64,000 nucleotides of DNA from positions 1-64,000 of the forward strand of contig NZ_KB907124.1 in NCBI RefSeq assembly GCF_000381825.1, in the 5' to 3' direction. The translations under genes were made by a program, and so were the position numbers. Under the pieces are notes generated by a model, which saw only the letters and a list, made by a program, of their open reading frames with translations, had not been told where the DNA came from and did not search any database. How positions within the stretch are numbered: the first letter of the stretch is position 1; each line of letters starts with the position of its first letter. Positions 19,643 through 28,455 of the stretch are shown in pieces. This stretch comes from Thioalkalivibrio sp. ALJT. GTDB taxonomy: Bacteria > Pseudomonadota > Gammaproteobacteria > Ectothiorhodospirales > Ectothiorhodospiraceae.

Positions 19643-21623
19643 CGCATCCGACCCGATTCCCGCCGTGTCCCCGGCGGTGCGCGCGTTAAGCCCCGAGGGC
19701 GCGATCGCCGAGGCTGTTGAGGGCTTCCGCCCGCGTGCGCCGCAACAGCAGATGGCGCTGGCCGTGGAGGACGCCCTGGTGACTGCGCCGGGTGCCCTGC
19801 TGGTGGAGGCCGCCACCGGCGTCGGCAAGACCTTCGCCTACCTGGTGCCGATCCTGCAATCGCGCCGGCGTGCTCTGATCTCGACCGGGACCAAGACGTT
19901 GCAGGACCAGTTGTTCGAGCGTGACCTGCCCGTGGTTTGCGAGGCCCTCGGGTACCACCCGCGCGCGGCACTGCTGAAGGGGCGCGCCAACTACCTGTGC
20001 CATTACCGGCTGGAACTGGCGGCCGCCGAGGCCGGCGGTGCCAGGGGCGGTTCCGTTCAGCGCGAGCGTCTGCCGGTGATCGAGGCGCTGCAGCGCTTTG
20101 CGCGTACCAGTGGCACCGGCGACCTCGGTCAGGCGGGTATCCTGGCCGAGGATTCGCCGCTGTGGCCGCAGGTGACCTCTACCGTGGACAACTGCCTCGC
20201 GGGGGAGTGTCCCAGTTACAACGACTGCTTCGTGGTGCAGGCGCGCAAGCGCGCTCAGGAGGCGGATGTGGTGGTAGTGAATCATCACCTGTTGCTGGCA
20301 GATATGGCACTGAAGGAAGAGGGCTTCGGCGAACTGCTGCCGGAAGTGGATGCGGTGATCGTGGACGAGGCCCATCAGCTGCCTGATATCGCGGGTTCCT
20401 TTTTCGGTGTCGCGGTGGGCACGCGGGCCTTGAAGGAGCTGGCGCGGGATACGCGGCGCGAGCAGGAACAGCATGCGCCGGAAATGCTGGACATTCGCCA
20501 GCGAATCGCGGAGCTGGAGGCCTGTGCAGGTGATCTGCTGGACGCTTCACAGGCCTGGGAGGGGCGTTCCAGCTGGGATGAGATCAACCCGGAGGGTGCG
20601 CTGGATCCGCTGCTGGATCGCCTGGATGCATGCCTTGGCTTCGCGCATGACGCGCTCGCGGCCGCAGCACCCAGGGCCCCGGGCCTGGAGCAGTTGCGCG
20701 CACGCAGCGCGCAGCTGCTGGAGCGCCTGCGCGAATGGCGCGAGGACAGCCCGGATACCGTGGCCTGGGCGGAGCGTTTCAGCCAGAGCCTGATCCTGCA
20801 CCGGACGCCGCTGGATGCGGCCCGTCCGCTGGCCCAGCGCCGCGCGGCGCGGCCGGCGGCCTGGGTATTCACCTCGGCGACCCTGGCGGTCGGGGATGAC
20901 TTTGGCCATGCCGCCCGGCGCCTGGGGTTGCCGGCGGACGTGGCCAGCGAGCGCCTGGACAGCCCGTTCGATTTCCCGCGGCAGGCCTGTCTGGTGCACC
21001 CGCATCCACCGCTCCCGAATCCGAATGATCCGCGCTATACCCGGGCCTGTATCGCCTGGGCCCGGCCGCTGCTGCGCGATAATCCGGGCGGGGGCTTTTT
21101 CCTTTTTACCAGCCATCGCGCGCTGCGCGAGGCTGCGGCGATCCTGCGGGCCGAGCTGCCGCCCGGTCGCGAGTTGCTGGTGCAGGGCGAACAGCCGCGG
21201 GGCGATTTGCTCGCGCGTTTTCGCGAGTCGGGCAGCGCCTGGCTGCTGGGTGCGCACAGCTTCTGGGAGGGTGTGGATATCCGCGGCGAGGCGCTGTCCG
21301 TGGTCATCATCGACCGTCTGCCGTTCGCATCGCCGAGTGACCCGGTGCTGCAGGCGCGGGCCGCGGCGCTGGAGGCGGAGGGGCGTTCGCCGTTTATGGA
21401 ATTCACCCTGCCGCAGGCGGTCCTGGCCCTGAAGCAGGGGGCCGGGCGCCTGATCCGGGATGCGAATGACGCCGGCATCCTGGCTCTGTGCGATCCGCGT
21501 CTGACCGGCAAGCCCTACGGGCGCCGGTTCCTGGCCAGTCTGCCGGCCTTTCACCGAACCCGGGAACCGGCCGCCGCGCTGCGCTTCCTGGCCCAGGCAC
21601 GGGAGCGGGACGCATGCGTTTGA
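19635..21623 (+). CDS. yoaA: DinG/XPD-family ATP-dependent DNA helicase YoaA
   Basis: A 662-aa superfamily 2 helicase with Walker A TGVGKTF and the DEAH box VDEAHQL. Four cysteines for an XPD-type 4Fe-4S cluster are present (one in YLCHY, then DNCLAGECPSYNDC). YoaA acts with the polymerase III chi subunit in replication-fork repair in E. coli. The start is uncertain: a TTG at 19635 with GGAAG 7 nt upstream gives an N-terminus close to E. coli YoaA length and overlaps the TPR gene by 8 nt; an open frame begins earlier at 19605. It overlaps tsaB by 10 nt. Confidence 0.92.
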   Translation: MSDASDPIPAVSPAVRALSPEGAIAEAVEGFRPRAPQQQMALAVEDALVTAPGALLVEAATGVGKTFAYLVPILQSRRRALISTGTKTLQDQLFERDLPVVCEALGYHPRAALLKGRANYLCHYRLELAAAEAGGARGGSVQRERLPVIEALQRFARTSGTGDLGQAGILAEDSPLWPQVTSTVDNCLAGECPSYNDCFVVQARKRAQEADVVVVNHHLLLADMALKEEGFGELLPEVDAVIVDEAHQLPDIAGSFFGVAVGTRALKELARDTRREQEQHAPEMLDIRQRIAELEACAGDLLDASQAWEGRSSWDEINPEGALDPLLDRLDACLGFAHDALAAAAPRAPGLEQLRARSAQLLERLREWREDSPDTVAWAERFSQSLILHRTPLDAARPLAQRRAARPAAWVFTSATLAVGDDFGHAARRLGLPADVASERLDSPFDFPRQACLVHPHPPLPNPNDPRYTRACIAWARPLLRDNPGGGFFLFTSHRALREAAAILRAELPPGRELLVQGEQPRGDLLARFRESGSAWLLGAHSFWEGVDIRGEALSVVIIDRLPFASPSDPVLQARAAALEAEGRSPFMEFTLPQAVLALKQGAGRLIRDANDAGILALCDPRLTGKPYGRRFLASLPAFHRTREPAAALRFLAQARERDACV

Positions 21624-22297
21624 TCGCCATCGAGACGGCCAGCGAACAGTGCTCCGCCGCGCTGTATCTGGACGGCGCCATCCATGCGCTGCGCGAGCGC
21701 GCAGCGCGCCGCCATGGGGAGTTGATCCTGGGGCAGATCGAGCAGTTGCTGGCGGCGGCCGGCATTGCCCGCAGCAGCCTCGACGGCGTTGCCGTCGGGC
21801 GGGGCCCCGGGGCCTTTACCGGCGTCCGGCTGGGGCTGGGCGTGGCCCAGGGCATCGCCTTTGCGCTGGACCGCCCGGTAGTCCCGGTCTCCACGCTGCA
21901 GGCCCTGGCTCAGCAGGCGCTGCGCGGCGGGGTGCGACCGACGGCGGTGCTGGCCGGGCTGGATGCGCGCATGGGCGAGGTGTACTGGACGCTGTGTCCG
22001 GTTCAGGGTGAACGTGTGTTGCCGGGCGCGGAGCAGGTGGAGGCGCCGGCGCTGTTGCAGCCGCAATGGCCGGATGGTGGGCGGTTCGCGCTGGGTTCGG
22101 CCTTTGCCGCGTATCCCGATCGGGTGCCGGCGCTGGGCCTTGTGGCGAGTCAGGTGGATGCAAGCGCCCTGCCCGATGCACACGATGTAGCGCTGCTGGC
22201 GGTGGATGCCTGGGAGCGAGGCGAGGCGGTAGCGCCCGAGGCGGCCCAGCCGGTCTACGTGCGGGATGATGTCGCCCGTCCGGGGCCGGCGCGATGA
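21614..22297 (+). CDS. tsaB: tRNA N6-threonylcarbamoyladenosine protein TsaB
   Basis: A 227-aa member of the ASKHA fold, starting MRLIAIETASEQCSAAL. It has the conserved GPGAFTGVRLGLGVAQGIAF and the dimer-helix region typical of TsaB. TsaB binds TsaD (and TsaE) to transfer the threonylcarbamoyl group to A37 of ANN-decoding tRNAs. It was formerly called YeaZ and lacks peptidase activity. It sits in an overlapping series between yoaA and truD; the stop overlaps the truD start. Confidence 0.95.
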   Translation: MRLIAIETASEQCSAALYLDGAIHALRERAARRHGELILGQIEQLLAAAGIARSSLDGVAVGRGPGAFTGVRLGLGVAQGIAFALDRPVVPVSTLQALAQQALRGGVRPTAVLAGLDARMGEVYWTLCPVQGERVLPGAEQVEAPALLQPQWPDGGRFALGSAFAAYPDRVPALGLVASQVDASALPDAHDVALLAVDAWERGEAVAPEAAQPVYVRDDVARPGPAR

Positions 22298-23364
22298 GCG
22301 CCGCTGCGCGCGGGCTGGAGACGCCGTATCCGTGGCAGCCGCCGCTGGTTGCGACCGTCAAGGGGCGCCCGGAGGACTTCCGAGTCGAGGAGCTGCCCGC
22401 CACGGTGCCGGAGGGGGTGGGGGAACACGTCTGGCTGGAGATCGAGAAGACCTTGCTGAACAGCGAGGATGTCGCGGTCTGGCTGGCGCGGGAGTCCGGT
22501 GTCGGGCGGGGGCGTGTGAGCTACGCCGGGCGCAAGGATCGGCATGCCGTCACCCGGCAGTGCTTCAGCGTGCAGTGCCCGACGGAGACCGAGCCGGACT
22601 GGGTCCGCGGCGCGGAGGCATGGAATGCGGCGCGCGTTGCTGCCGGGGAGGAGGGGACAATGCGGGTGCTGTCCGCGGTGCGGCATGCCCGCAAGCTGCG
22701 TACCGGTCACCTGCGAGGTAACCGCTTCGAGATTCGACTGGCCGACGTGGACGGCGACCGGGCGGCCGCCGAGACCATTCTGGCGGCCATCCGTGCCGGC
22801 GGTTTGCCCAATTACTTTGGTGTCCAGCGGTTCGGGCATGACAACCTGGCCCGGGCGCGGGCCTGGCTGGACGGCGGGCGCGCCCCGCGCAGTCGCAATC
22901 AACGCAGCCTTCTGCTGTCGACGGCGCGCTCGGCGATCTTTAACGCGGTGCTCGCCGAGCGTGTACGCCGGGGCGACTGGGACCGCCTACTGGCGGGAGA
23001 TGTCGCCAACCTGGAGGGCTCCGGGAGTGTGTTCGCCGTGGCCGAGGTGGATGCCGAACTGGAGGCCCGTGTCGCGCGTCTGGATGTGCACCCCACCGGT
23101 CCGTTGTGGGGGCGGGGCGCGATGCAGACCGGAGGTCAGGTGGAGGCGCTGGAGGCGCGTATTGCGGAGCGCGAGCCGGTACTGGCAGCGGGGCTTGCGA
23201 ATGCCGACGTAAAGGCGGCGCGGCGGCCGTTGCGCATGGTCCCGGCCGCGGTTGCGTGGCACTGGGAGGGGAATGATCTGTTGCTTGCGCTGGAGCTGGG
23301 GCCGGGCGAGTACGCCACCGGTGTACTGGATGCCATCTGCGTGGCGCGCGGTAACGGCGGCTGA
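22294..23364 (+). CDS. truD: tRNA pseudouridine(13) synthase TruD
   Basis: A 356-aa enzyme that converts U13 of tRNA-Glu to pseudouridine. The catalytic aspartate lies in AGRKDRHAVTRQ. The TruD signatures PEDFRVEELP and GGLPNYFGVQRFG are clear, and the insert (TRUD) domain spans about residues 150-300. The ATG overlaps the tsaB stop by 4 nt. A convergent LOV gene ends 18 nt beyond its stop, with no obvious terminator in between. Confidence 0.96.
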   Translation: MSAAARGLETPYPWQPPLVATVKGRPEDFRVEELPATVPEGVGEHVWLEIEKTLLNSEDVAVWLARESGVGRGRVSYAGRKDRHAVTRQCFSVQCPTETEPDWVRGAEAWNAARVAAGEEGTMRVLSAVRHARKLRTGHLRGNRFEIRLADVDGDRAAAETILAAIRAGGLPNYFGVQRFGHDNLARARAWLDGGRAPRSRNQRSLLLSTARSAIFNAVLAERVRRGDWDRLLAGDVANLEGSGSVFAVAEVDAELEARVARLDVHPTGPLWGRGAMQTGGQVEALEARIAEREPVLAAGLANADVKAARRPLRMVPAAVAWHWEGNDLLLALELGPGEYATGVLDAICVARGNGG

Positions 23365-23382
23365 AGCGGCCGTGCGGCGGCG

Positions 23383-23814
23383 TCAGGCCGAACTCTTGAG
23401 CTGGCGTTCGGCGCGCTCGGCGCGTTGCTCGGCCTCGACCCGGTCGGTAATGTCTTTCTGGATGCCGATGTAATAGGTCAGGCGGTCTTCGTCGTTGAAT
23501 ACCGGGGTCAGGGACAGCTCGTTCCAGAACAGTCGGCCGTCCTTGCGGTAATTACGCAGGGTGACCCGGCAGGGGCGGTTTTCCGCGAGGGCCTCGCGGA
23601 TCTGATGGCGTGCCTCCTGATCGGTGTCGTCGCCCTGCAGGAATCGGCAATCGCGATACAGGATTTCTTCGGAGTGGTACCCGGTCAGCTCCTCGAATGC
23701 GTGGTTCACATAAATGAGGATGTTGTCGTCGCCCTCACGTTCGGCGATGACGATGCCGTCGTTGGAGGCATCCACGGCGAGGGCAAGCAGTTCGGCGTCA
23801 ATCGTTCGCGTCAT
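23383..23814 (-). CDS. Short LOV blue-light photoreceptor
   Basis: A 143-aa protein made of one LOV/PAS domain with short N- and C-terminal helices. The flavin-binding signature reads YRDCRFLQGDDTDQ with the photoactive cysteine at residue 56, followed by NYRKDGRLFWNELSLTPV and YYIGIQKDITDR. It closely resembles, from memory, the Pseudomonas putida short LOV proteins (PpSB1-LOV/PplA), including the opening DASNDGIVIAE. Those bind FMN, form a cysteinyl adduct in blue light and dimerise through terminal helices; in P. putida one modulates a LitR regulator. No effector domain is fused. ATG 23814 was chosen because the upstream frame is not LOV-like. The neighbouring haem-protein promoter has a CarH/LitR-like operator. 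Confidence 0.92.
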   Translation of the reverse strand: MTRTIDAELLALAVDASNDGIVIAEREGDDNILIYVNHAFEELTGYHSEEILYRDCRFLQGDDTDQEARHQIREALAENRPCRVTLRNYRKDGRLFWNELSLTPVFNDEDRLTYYIGIQKDITDRVEAEQRAERAERQLKSSA

Positions 23815-23930
23815 GGCATGGGGTTGGTACGAAGGTTGGTGCAGGGGCTGCCCAGCGGGTATGGCATGAAAATAGCACGATCGGATGCCTTTGTATTCAG
23901 CCCGGTGTCGCCGCATGCCGGTCGCGAACG

Positions 23931-23957
23931 AAAAAAGGCCGCCCGAAGGCGGCCCTT
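23931..23957 (-). terminator. Rho-independent terminator of the haem-protein gene
   Basis: Read on the minus strand: GGGCCGCC, a TTCG tetraloop, GGCGGCC and then six T. It ends the DUF3365 gene 24 nt after its stop and separates it from the LOV gene, which must then have its own promoter (or depend on read-through). Confidence 0.9.
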
Positions 23958-23980
23958 GTCAGGCTGTATGCGGGGCGCGG

Positions 23981-24592
23981 TTACATTTCCTGAGTGATGG
24001 TAAACGCGCCGCGCACCTGGCCTTCGCTGTAGCCCGTGGCCTGATCGTCGGGGTACAGGCGTTCGAGGGCGTGCTTGACGTCGCCACTGACATTGGAGCC
24101 GTGGCAGACCAGGCAGGCCCCGCCGGTCGGGATGGCGGCCATGAAGCGGAACTCGGGCTGGCCTTCGTCCGACTCGACCACACCATAGCGCGGCGGCAGG
24201 TCCGCCGCGGGCATGCCGGCCGCATGCTGGGCCTCGAAGCCCTGGAGGGTCAGTCGCTCCCAGCGATCCGGGGCGTTATCCGGGTTGCGCAGCTTGAGGC
24301 TGGTACGTCCGATATCGATGCCGGTCTCTGCGGAGATGTCGCGGGCGATCTCCGGCGCGCGTTCGTTGCAGACCTGGATTGCCTCGGTCGGGCCACCGGA
24401 CTGCATGGCGGACATCAGTTCGCCCTGCAGGGACTGGGCGAATTGCTGGATGGCCTCGCGATTGGCCGCGATGCGTTCCTGGAGGTCTTCCTGACTGAGC
24501 TGGGGCATCGAACCGCCGGCACTCGCGGAACCGCTGCCAAGGGTGAATGCCAGCAGGCCGAGGGCCAGGGGGGCAAGATTTCGATTCTTCAT
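23981..24592 (-). CDS. Exported Tll0287-like (DUF3365) haem protein
   Basis: A 203-aa protein with a signal peptide (LAPLALGLLAFTLGSGSASA|GG). The DUF3365/Tll0287-like domain has IQVCNERAPEIARDISAETG, RTSLKLRNPDNAPDRWE and a single c-type haem motif CLVCHG near the C-terminus. Related domains occur as sensors of kinases and as stand-alone periplasmic haem proteins; redox or gas sensing has been suggested for the family. The gene has a GAGGA site 7 nt before ATG and its own terminator. A pair of 11-bp direct repeats of CarH/LitR type lies 41-62 nt upstream, so light or cobalamin control is possible. Confidence 0.85.
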   Translation of the reverse strand: MKNRNLAPLALGLLAFTLGSGSASAGGSMPQLSQEDLQERIAANREAIQQFAQSLQGELMSAMQSGGPTEAIQVCNERAPEIARDISAETGIDIGRTSLKLRNPDNAPDRWERLTLQGFEAQHAAGMPAADLPPRYGVVESDEGQPEFRFMAAIPTGGACLVCHGSNVSGDVKHALERLYPDDQATGYSEGQVRGAFTITQEM

Positions 24593-24867
24593 GACATATT
24601 CCTCGCAGTGCTGTGGGCGTTGCGTGCTTAAGCTTGTACAAGACTTGTACAGATACTGGGCCGGTTACGGGATAAATGCAAGAGTCGGCGTGCAGAAATC
24701 ACGCGTGCATCCACATGCGGATCACATACGCCGCCCATTGAAATCAAGACCAAGTCTAAGCAAGCAGATCACAAAATGCGAACCGACTGGCGCCGCGGCC
24801 AGGAGCCTGTCGACCCGGCACGCCCGGCTGCAGCGCGGGGTCTGAACCGGCCGTGTTCGCTCGGCCT
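24593..24867. other. Intergenic region between haem-protein gene and smr gene
   Basis: It contains the TTGTACA direct repeats (24633-24654) near the haem-protein start. The remainder is AT-richer up to about 24780, and no gene, tRNA or convincing terminator was seen there. Confidence 0.6.
24633..24654 (-). promoter_or_regulatory. Direct-repeat operator of CarH/LitR type
   Basis: Two adjacent 11-bp units, CTTGTACAAGA and CTTGTACAGAT, both fit the nnTnTACAnnn consensus reported for operators of the B12-dependent MerR-family photoreceptor CarH. They lie 41-62 nt upstream of the haem-protein ATG, where a repressor could cover the promoter. No third unit is visible on either side. No CarH/LitR gene is in the window. 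Confidence 0.6.
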
Positions 24868-25428
24868 TCAGCGTGGGTTGGTGCCGGGGTTCCGCGGGCG
24901 TTTGAGCAGGATGTAAACGGCACCCGTGCCGCCGTCGGCGGGTCGTGCGGAGCAGAAGGCGAGGACGTCATCGCGCTGGCGCAGCCAGTGGTCGGTCAGT
25001 CCCTTGAGCACCGCTCCCTGCTGGCGCGAGCGCAGACCCTTGCCGTGCACGATGCGCACGCAGAGGGCGCCGTTGCAGCGGGCGTCATCCAGGAACATCC
25101 CGACGGCGCGGCGGGCCTCGTCGGCGAACAGTCCGTGAAGGTCAAGCTCGTCCTGAATACGATAGTGGCCGCCGCGCAGCTTGCGAAACACACGCTGACT
25201 GATGCCGGGACGCGCAAAGCGGAGTTCGTCGCCGGGTTGCAGGTCGGTCGTGCCGAGCGGGTCGCTAAGCCAGTCGGCATGGGCCTGGGCTTCGTCGGCA
25301 TCGCGCTGGAGCGCGCGCGCGGGCGGTCGTGGCGGGTGCACGTCGGCCCGATCGCTGTGCAGTCGGCGTACATGGCCGATGGCCTGCAGGAATTCGTCGG
25401 AATCGTTGGGATCGTCCCCGGAGTTCAT
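24868..25428 (-). CDS. Smr-domain protein (SmrA/YdaL-like)
   Basis: A 186-aa soluble protein whose C-terminal half is a Smr domain with [13 protein letters not shown] and [10 protein letters not shown], the two signature motifs. The N-terminal ~90 residues are a charged linker with [19 protein letters not shown], typical of the proteobacterial SmrA/YdaL group. Smr domains act as nicking endonucleases on DNA or RNA; the cellular role of this group is not settled. It is divergent from surE with about 120 nt between them. Confidence 0.9.
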   Translation of the reverse strand: MNSGDDPNDSDEFLQAIGHVRRLHSDRADVHPPRPPARALQRDADEAQAHADWLSDPLGTTDLQPGDELRFARPGISQRVFRKLRGGHYRIQDELDLHGLFADEARRAVGMFLDDARCNGALCVRIVHGKGLRSRQQGAVLKGLTDHWLRQRDDVLAFCSARPADGGTGAVYILLKRPRNPGTNPR

Positions 25429-25548
25429 GGCAGGATAATCGCATTTTTCGGGGGGCGGACGCGATTGCGCGCGGCCGTGGATGAGAGAGGTGATCAGTTG
25501 CTGTCTGTTTCCAGTATATTGATAGCTCGCTCAACGGCCTGTTCCTGC

Positions 25549-26319
25549 ATGCGCATTCTGGTAAGCAACGACGATGGAATCCACGCCCCGGGCATCCAGT
25601 GCCTGGCGAACCACCTGCGTCGAATCGCGGATGTTTCGGTCGTGGCCCCGGATCGCGATCGCAGTGGTGCCAGTAACAGCCTGACGCTGGTGCGGCCGCT
25701 GCGCACCCGGCATCTGGCCGGGGGCGATGTGCAGGTCGACGGGACCCCGACGGATTGTGTTCATCTGGCGATTACGGGGTTGCTGCAACAGGAACCCGAT
25801 GTCGTGATTTCGGGTATCAACGCGGGTGCGAACATGGGGGATGATGTGCTCTATTCCGGCACCGTGGCGGCAGCGATGGAGGGGCGGTTCCTGGGGCTCC
25901 CGGCGATTGCGGTGTCTCTGGTCGGGACGGAACTGCGGCATTACGAGGCCGCGGCAAGCGTTGTGGTTGAATTGCTGGATCGTATCCATCGCGTGCCGCT
26001 GCCGGCGGCAACTATCCTGAACGTGAATGTCCCCGATTTGCCGCGCAACGAGATCCGCGGGGTGCAATCGACCCGGCTGGGACACCGGCACCGGGCCGAG
26101 CCGATGATCGCGGACGAGGATCCGCGTGGCCGGCCGATCTACTGGGTCGGGCCGGCCGGTCCCGAGCAGGATGCCGGCCCCGGGACCGATTTCCATGCGG
26201 TGCGTGAGGGGTATGTCTCGGTTACACCCATTCAGGTGGATCTGACGCGCTTTGATGCCATCGATACGGTGGGGCGCTGGCTGGATGACTCGTTGCCGGA
26301 GACTGGCCATGGCGTCTGA
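25549..26319 (+). CDS. surE: 5'/3'-nucleotidase SurE
   Basis: A 256-aa metal-dependent phosphatase for nucleoside monophosphates, starting [16 protein letters not shown], where the paired Asp bind the metal. Further signatures are [20 protein letters not shown] and [22 protein letters not shown]. SurE is a stationary-phase survival protein. The order surE-pcm-yqaA-nlpD-rpoS that follows is a conserved stationary-phase block. The stop overlaps the pcm start by 11 nt. Confidence 0.96.
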   Translation: MRILVSNDDGIHAPGIQCLANHLRRIADVSVVAPDRDRSGASNSLTLVRPLRTRHLAGGDVQVDGTPTDCVHLAITGLLQQEPDVVISGINAGANMGDDVLYSGTVAAAMEGRFLGLPAIAVSLVGTELRHYEAAASVVVELLDRIHRVPLPAATILNVNVPDLPRNEIRGVQSTRLGHRHRAEPMIADEDPRGRPIYWVGPAGPEQDAGPGTDFHAVREGYVSVTPIQVDLTRFDAIDTVGRWLDDSLPETGHGV

Positions 26320-26974
26320 TGCCGCCGGCGCCGGGCTGACCTCGCAGCGCGCCCGGGACCGCCTCGTCCGCTTGCTGGAGGAGCAGGGCATCGGCGACCC
26401 GCGGGTGCTGGAGGTGATGCGGACCATCCCGCGCCACCTGTTTGTGGAAGAGGCATTGCGTCATCGCGCCTACGAAAACACGGCGCTGCCGATCGGCCAT
26501 CGCCAGACGATCTCGCAGCCGTTCATCGTGGCGCGTATGACCGAGGCACTGCTGGAAGGCGGGCCGTTGCGCAAGGTGCTGGAAGTGGGTACCGGCTCCG
26601 GTTACCAGGCCGCAGTGCTGGCGCAACTCGTGGGTCGGGTGTACTCGGTGGAGCGTATCCAGGTGCTCAGTCGTGATGCCCGCGAGCTGTTGAGTCAGCT
26701 GGGCATCAATAACGTGAACCTGCGTCATGGTGATGGCAATGAGGGCTGGCCGGAGCGCGCACCATTTGACGGTATCATCCTGACGGCCGCACCGCGGGAA
26801 GTGCCGGAGACCCTGCTGATGCAGTTGGCGCCCGATGGGCGACTGGTGGCGCCGGTGGAGTCCGGAAGCGGGCGTCAGCAGCTGGTGCGTTATACACGGA
26901 CTGAAGAAGCCTTTGTACGTGACATCCTCGATGCCGTGATGTTTGTGCCCATGTTGCCGGGGGCCGAGCAGTGA
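26309..26974 (+). CDS. pcm: Protein-L-isoaspartate O-methyltransferase
   Basis: A 221-aa PCMT that methylates isoaspartyl residues in aged proteins so they can revert to aspartate. It contains the conserved [22 protein letters not shown] substrate loop and the AdoMet motif [15 protein letters not shown]. The start at 26309 lies inside the end of surE. It belongs to the stationary-phase block that ends with rpoS. Confidence 0.96.
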   Translation: MASDAAGAGLTSQRARDRLVRLLEEQGIGDPRVLEVMRTIPRHLFVEEALRHRAYENTALPIGHRQTISQPFIVARMTEALLEGGPLRKVLEVGTGSGYQAAVLAQLVGRVYSVERIQVLSRDARELLSQLGINNVNLRHGDGNEGWPERAPFDGIILTAAPREVPETLLMQLAPDGRLVAPVESGSGRQQLVRYTRTEEAFVRDILDAVMFVPMLPGAEQ

Positions 26975-27031
26975 TCCTGGCGCATGGGCGTATGCGCACA
27001 CATACGAGTGGACCGGGGTGCCGGGAGATCA

Positions 27032-27616
27032 ATGAAACTCTTTGAGCCCCTGTACGACCGGGTGATGAGCTGGTCCCGGCATCGTTATGCCCCGCGCTAT
27101 CTGGCGGGGCTGTCGTTTGCGGAATCCTCGTTCTTTCCCGTGCCTCCGGACGTGATGCTGGCGCCCATGGCCGCGGCTCGCCCGGCTTCGGCCTGGCGCC
27201 TGGCGGCGCTGACCACGGTGTTTTCCGTTCTGGGCGGTATGCTGGGCTACGTGATCGGATGGCTGGCCTTTGAATGGATCGGCCCATGGCTGGAACAGAT
27301 CGGCTACGGCCCGGAATTGCAGCAGGCCGAGGCATGGTTTGCGACATGGGGAGTGTGGGTGGTCCTGGTGGCGGGCTTTTCCCCGATTCCCTACAAGCTG
27401 TTCACCGTGACGGCGGGCGCGTTATCCATGGCCTTGTTGCCCTTCGTGATCGCGTCGTTGCTGGGTCGGGGGCTGCGCTTTTTCCTGGTTGCGCTGGTGA
27501 TGGCATGGGCCGGGCCCAGGGCCGAGACCTATTTGCGGCCCTACATGGAACGCCTGGGCTGGGCCTCCGTGGTCCTGCTGGCGCTTGCGATGGCATTTTA
27601 CCTGGTCATGGACTGA
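27032..27616 (+). CDS. YqaA-family (DedA/VTT-like) inner-membrane protein
   Basis: A 194-aa integral membrane protein of the YqaA branch of the VTT/SNARE-associated superfamily. Motifs are FAESSFFPVPPDVMLAPM near the first re-entrant helix, a middle GGMLGYVIGWLAFE and GFSPIPYKLFTVTAG. Related DedA proteins are implicated in lipid-carrier or proton-coupled flipping; for YqaA itself the function is not established. It is regularly found between pcm and nlpD in Gammaproteobacteria. GGGAG lies 5 nt before the ATG, and the stop overlaps the nlpD start. Confidence 0.9.
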   Translation: MKLFEPLYDRVMSWSRHRYAPRYLAGLSFAESSFFPVPPDVMLAPMAAARPASAWRLAALTTVFSVLGGMLGYVIGWLAFEWIGPWLEQIGYGPELQQAEAWFATWGVWVVLVAGFSPIPYKLFTVTAGALSMALLPFVIASLLGRGLRFFLVALVMAWAGPRAETYLRPYMERLGWASVVLLALAMAFYLVMD

Positions 27617-28422
27617 TGCGGCAGTCTGCGGTAGAGGTTCTGCTGGCCAGCCTGCTGCTGATTCTGGTGGCGGGGCTGGTGGCGGGCTGCGCGGCGCGTG
27701 CGCCCGGCGTGGCTTCCGTACCCGAGACGCACGTGGTTCAGCGCGACGAGACGCTGTACCGCATTGCCCGGCGCTATGGCCTGGAATGGCGCGCTCTGGC
27801 GGAACGCAATGCGATCAGTGCGCCTTACCTGATTTATCCGGGACAACGCCTGCGTCTGCGCGGAGCGGTGCGCGCGTCGCCGCCCGCGGTGCCGCAGCGG
27901 GCACCCACACGGACGGCGGCGCAGCCCGCGTCCGACGCGGAGCCGCCGCGGCGCGAGCAGGACCGCGCGGCGACGTCCTCGAGCCCCGGTCCCTCGTCCT
28001 CGACGCCTTCCGAAGCGCCATCGGAACCGGCGAGCTCTCCTGCCCCCCGTGACGCTGGGGGCTGGCACTGGCCGGCCGATGGCGAGGTGTTGCGGACATT
28101 CTCCAGCAGTGGCACACGGCGGGGAGTGGGGATCGGAGGTGAACGCGGAGATGATGTCCGGGCAACGCGGGCCGGCGAGGTGGTCTATGCAGGTGGCGGT
28201 CTCGTGGGGTATGGTCGATTGATCATCCTCAAGCACGATGACCGTTTTCTCAGCGCTTACGGGCACAACGACGAGCTGCTGGTATCGGAGGGTGACCAGG
28301 TGCAGGCGGGGCAGACCATTGCGCGTCTGGGCTCCTCGGGAAGCGAGCGCCCGATGCTGCATTTCGAGATCCGGGTGGATGGATCGCCTGTGGACCCGGC
28401 GCGTTATCTGCCGGAGCGTTGA
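27616..28422 (+). CDS. nlpD: NlpD: LysM/M23 lipoprotein, cell-division amidase activator
   Basis: A 268-aa lipoprotein with lipobox VAGC, a LysM domain (about 38-80, HVVQRDETLYRIARRYGLEW), a low-complexity Ser/Pro linker (about 85-150) and a LytM/M23 domain. The usual M23 zinc ligands are incomplete: the first His-x3-Asp is replaced (RGVGIGGERGDD). The pattern matches E. coli NlpD, which has no peptidase activity and activates AmiC during daughter-cell separation. YGHNDELLVSEGD and LHFEIR are conserved. In many gammaproteobacteria an rpoS promoter lies inside nlpD; I could not place it here. Confidence 0.93.
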   Translation: MRQSAVEVLLASLLLILVAGLVAGCAARAPGVASVPETHVVQRDETLYRIARRYGLEWRALAERNAISAPYLIYPGQRLRLRGAVRASPPAVPQRAPTRTAAQPASDAEPPRREQDRAATSSSPGPSSSTPSEAPSEPASSPAPRDAGGWHWPADGEVLRTFSSSGTRRGVGIGGERGDDVRATRAGEVVYAGGGLVGYGRLIILKHDDRFLSAYGHNDELLVSEGDQVQAGQTIARLGSSGSERPMLHFEIRVDGSPVDPARYLPER

Positions 28423-28455
28423 GACGCACGCAAAAGCGACTCAGCCGCGAGTGTG
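28422..28455 (+). repeat. Dispersed intergenic element, short copy B (nlpD-rpoS)
   Basis: Starting right at the nlpD stop, ACGCACGCAAAAGCGACTCA and CCGCGAGTGTG repeat the core half of copy A with a few changes. The exact core CGCAAAAGCG is at 28429-28438. It would lie in the leader of any rpoS transcript beginning upstream. Confidence 0.55.

Noticed and set aside
24655-24665. A third CarH-type unit next to the TTGTACA repeats
   Set aside because: The next 11 bp (ACTGGGCCGGT) lack the TACA; only two units are supported.
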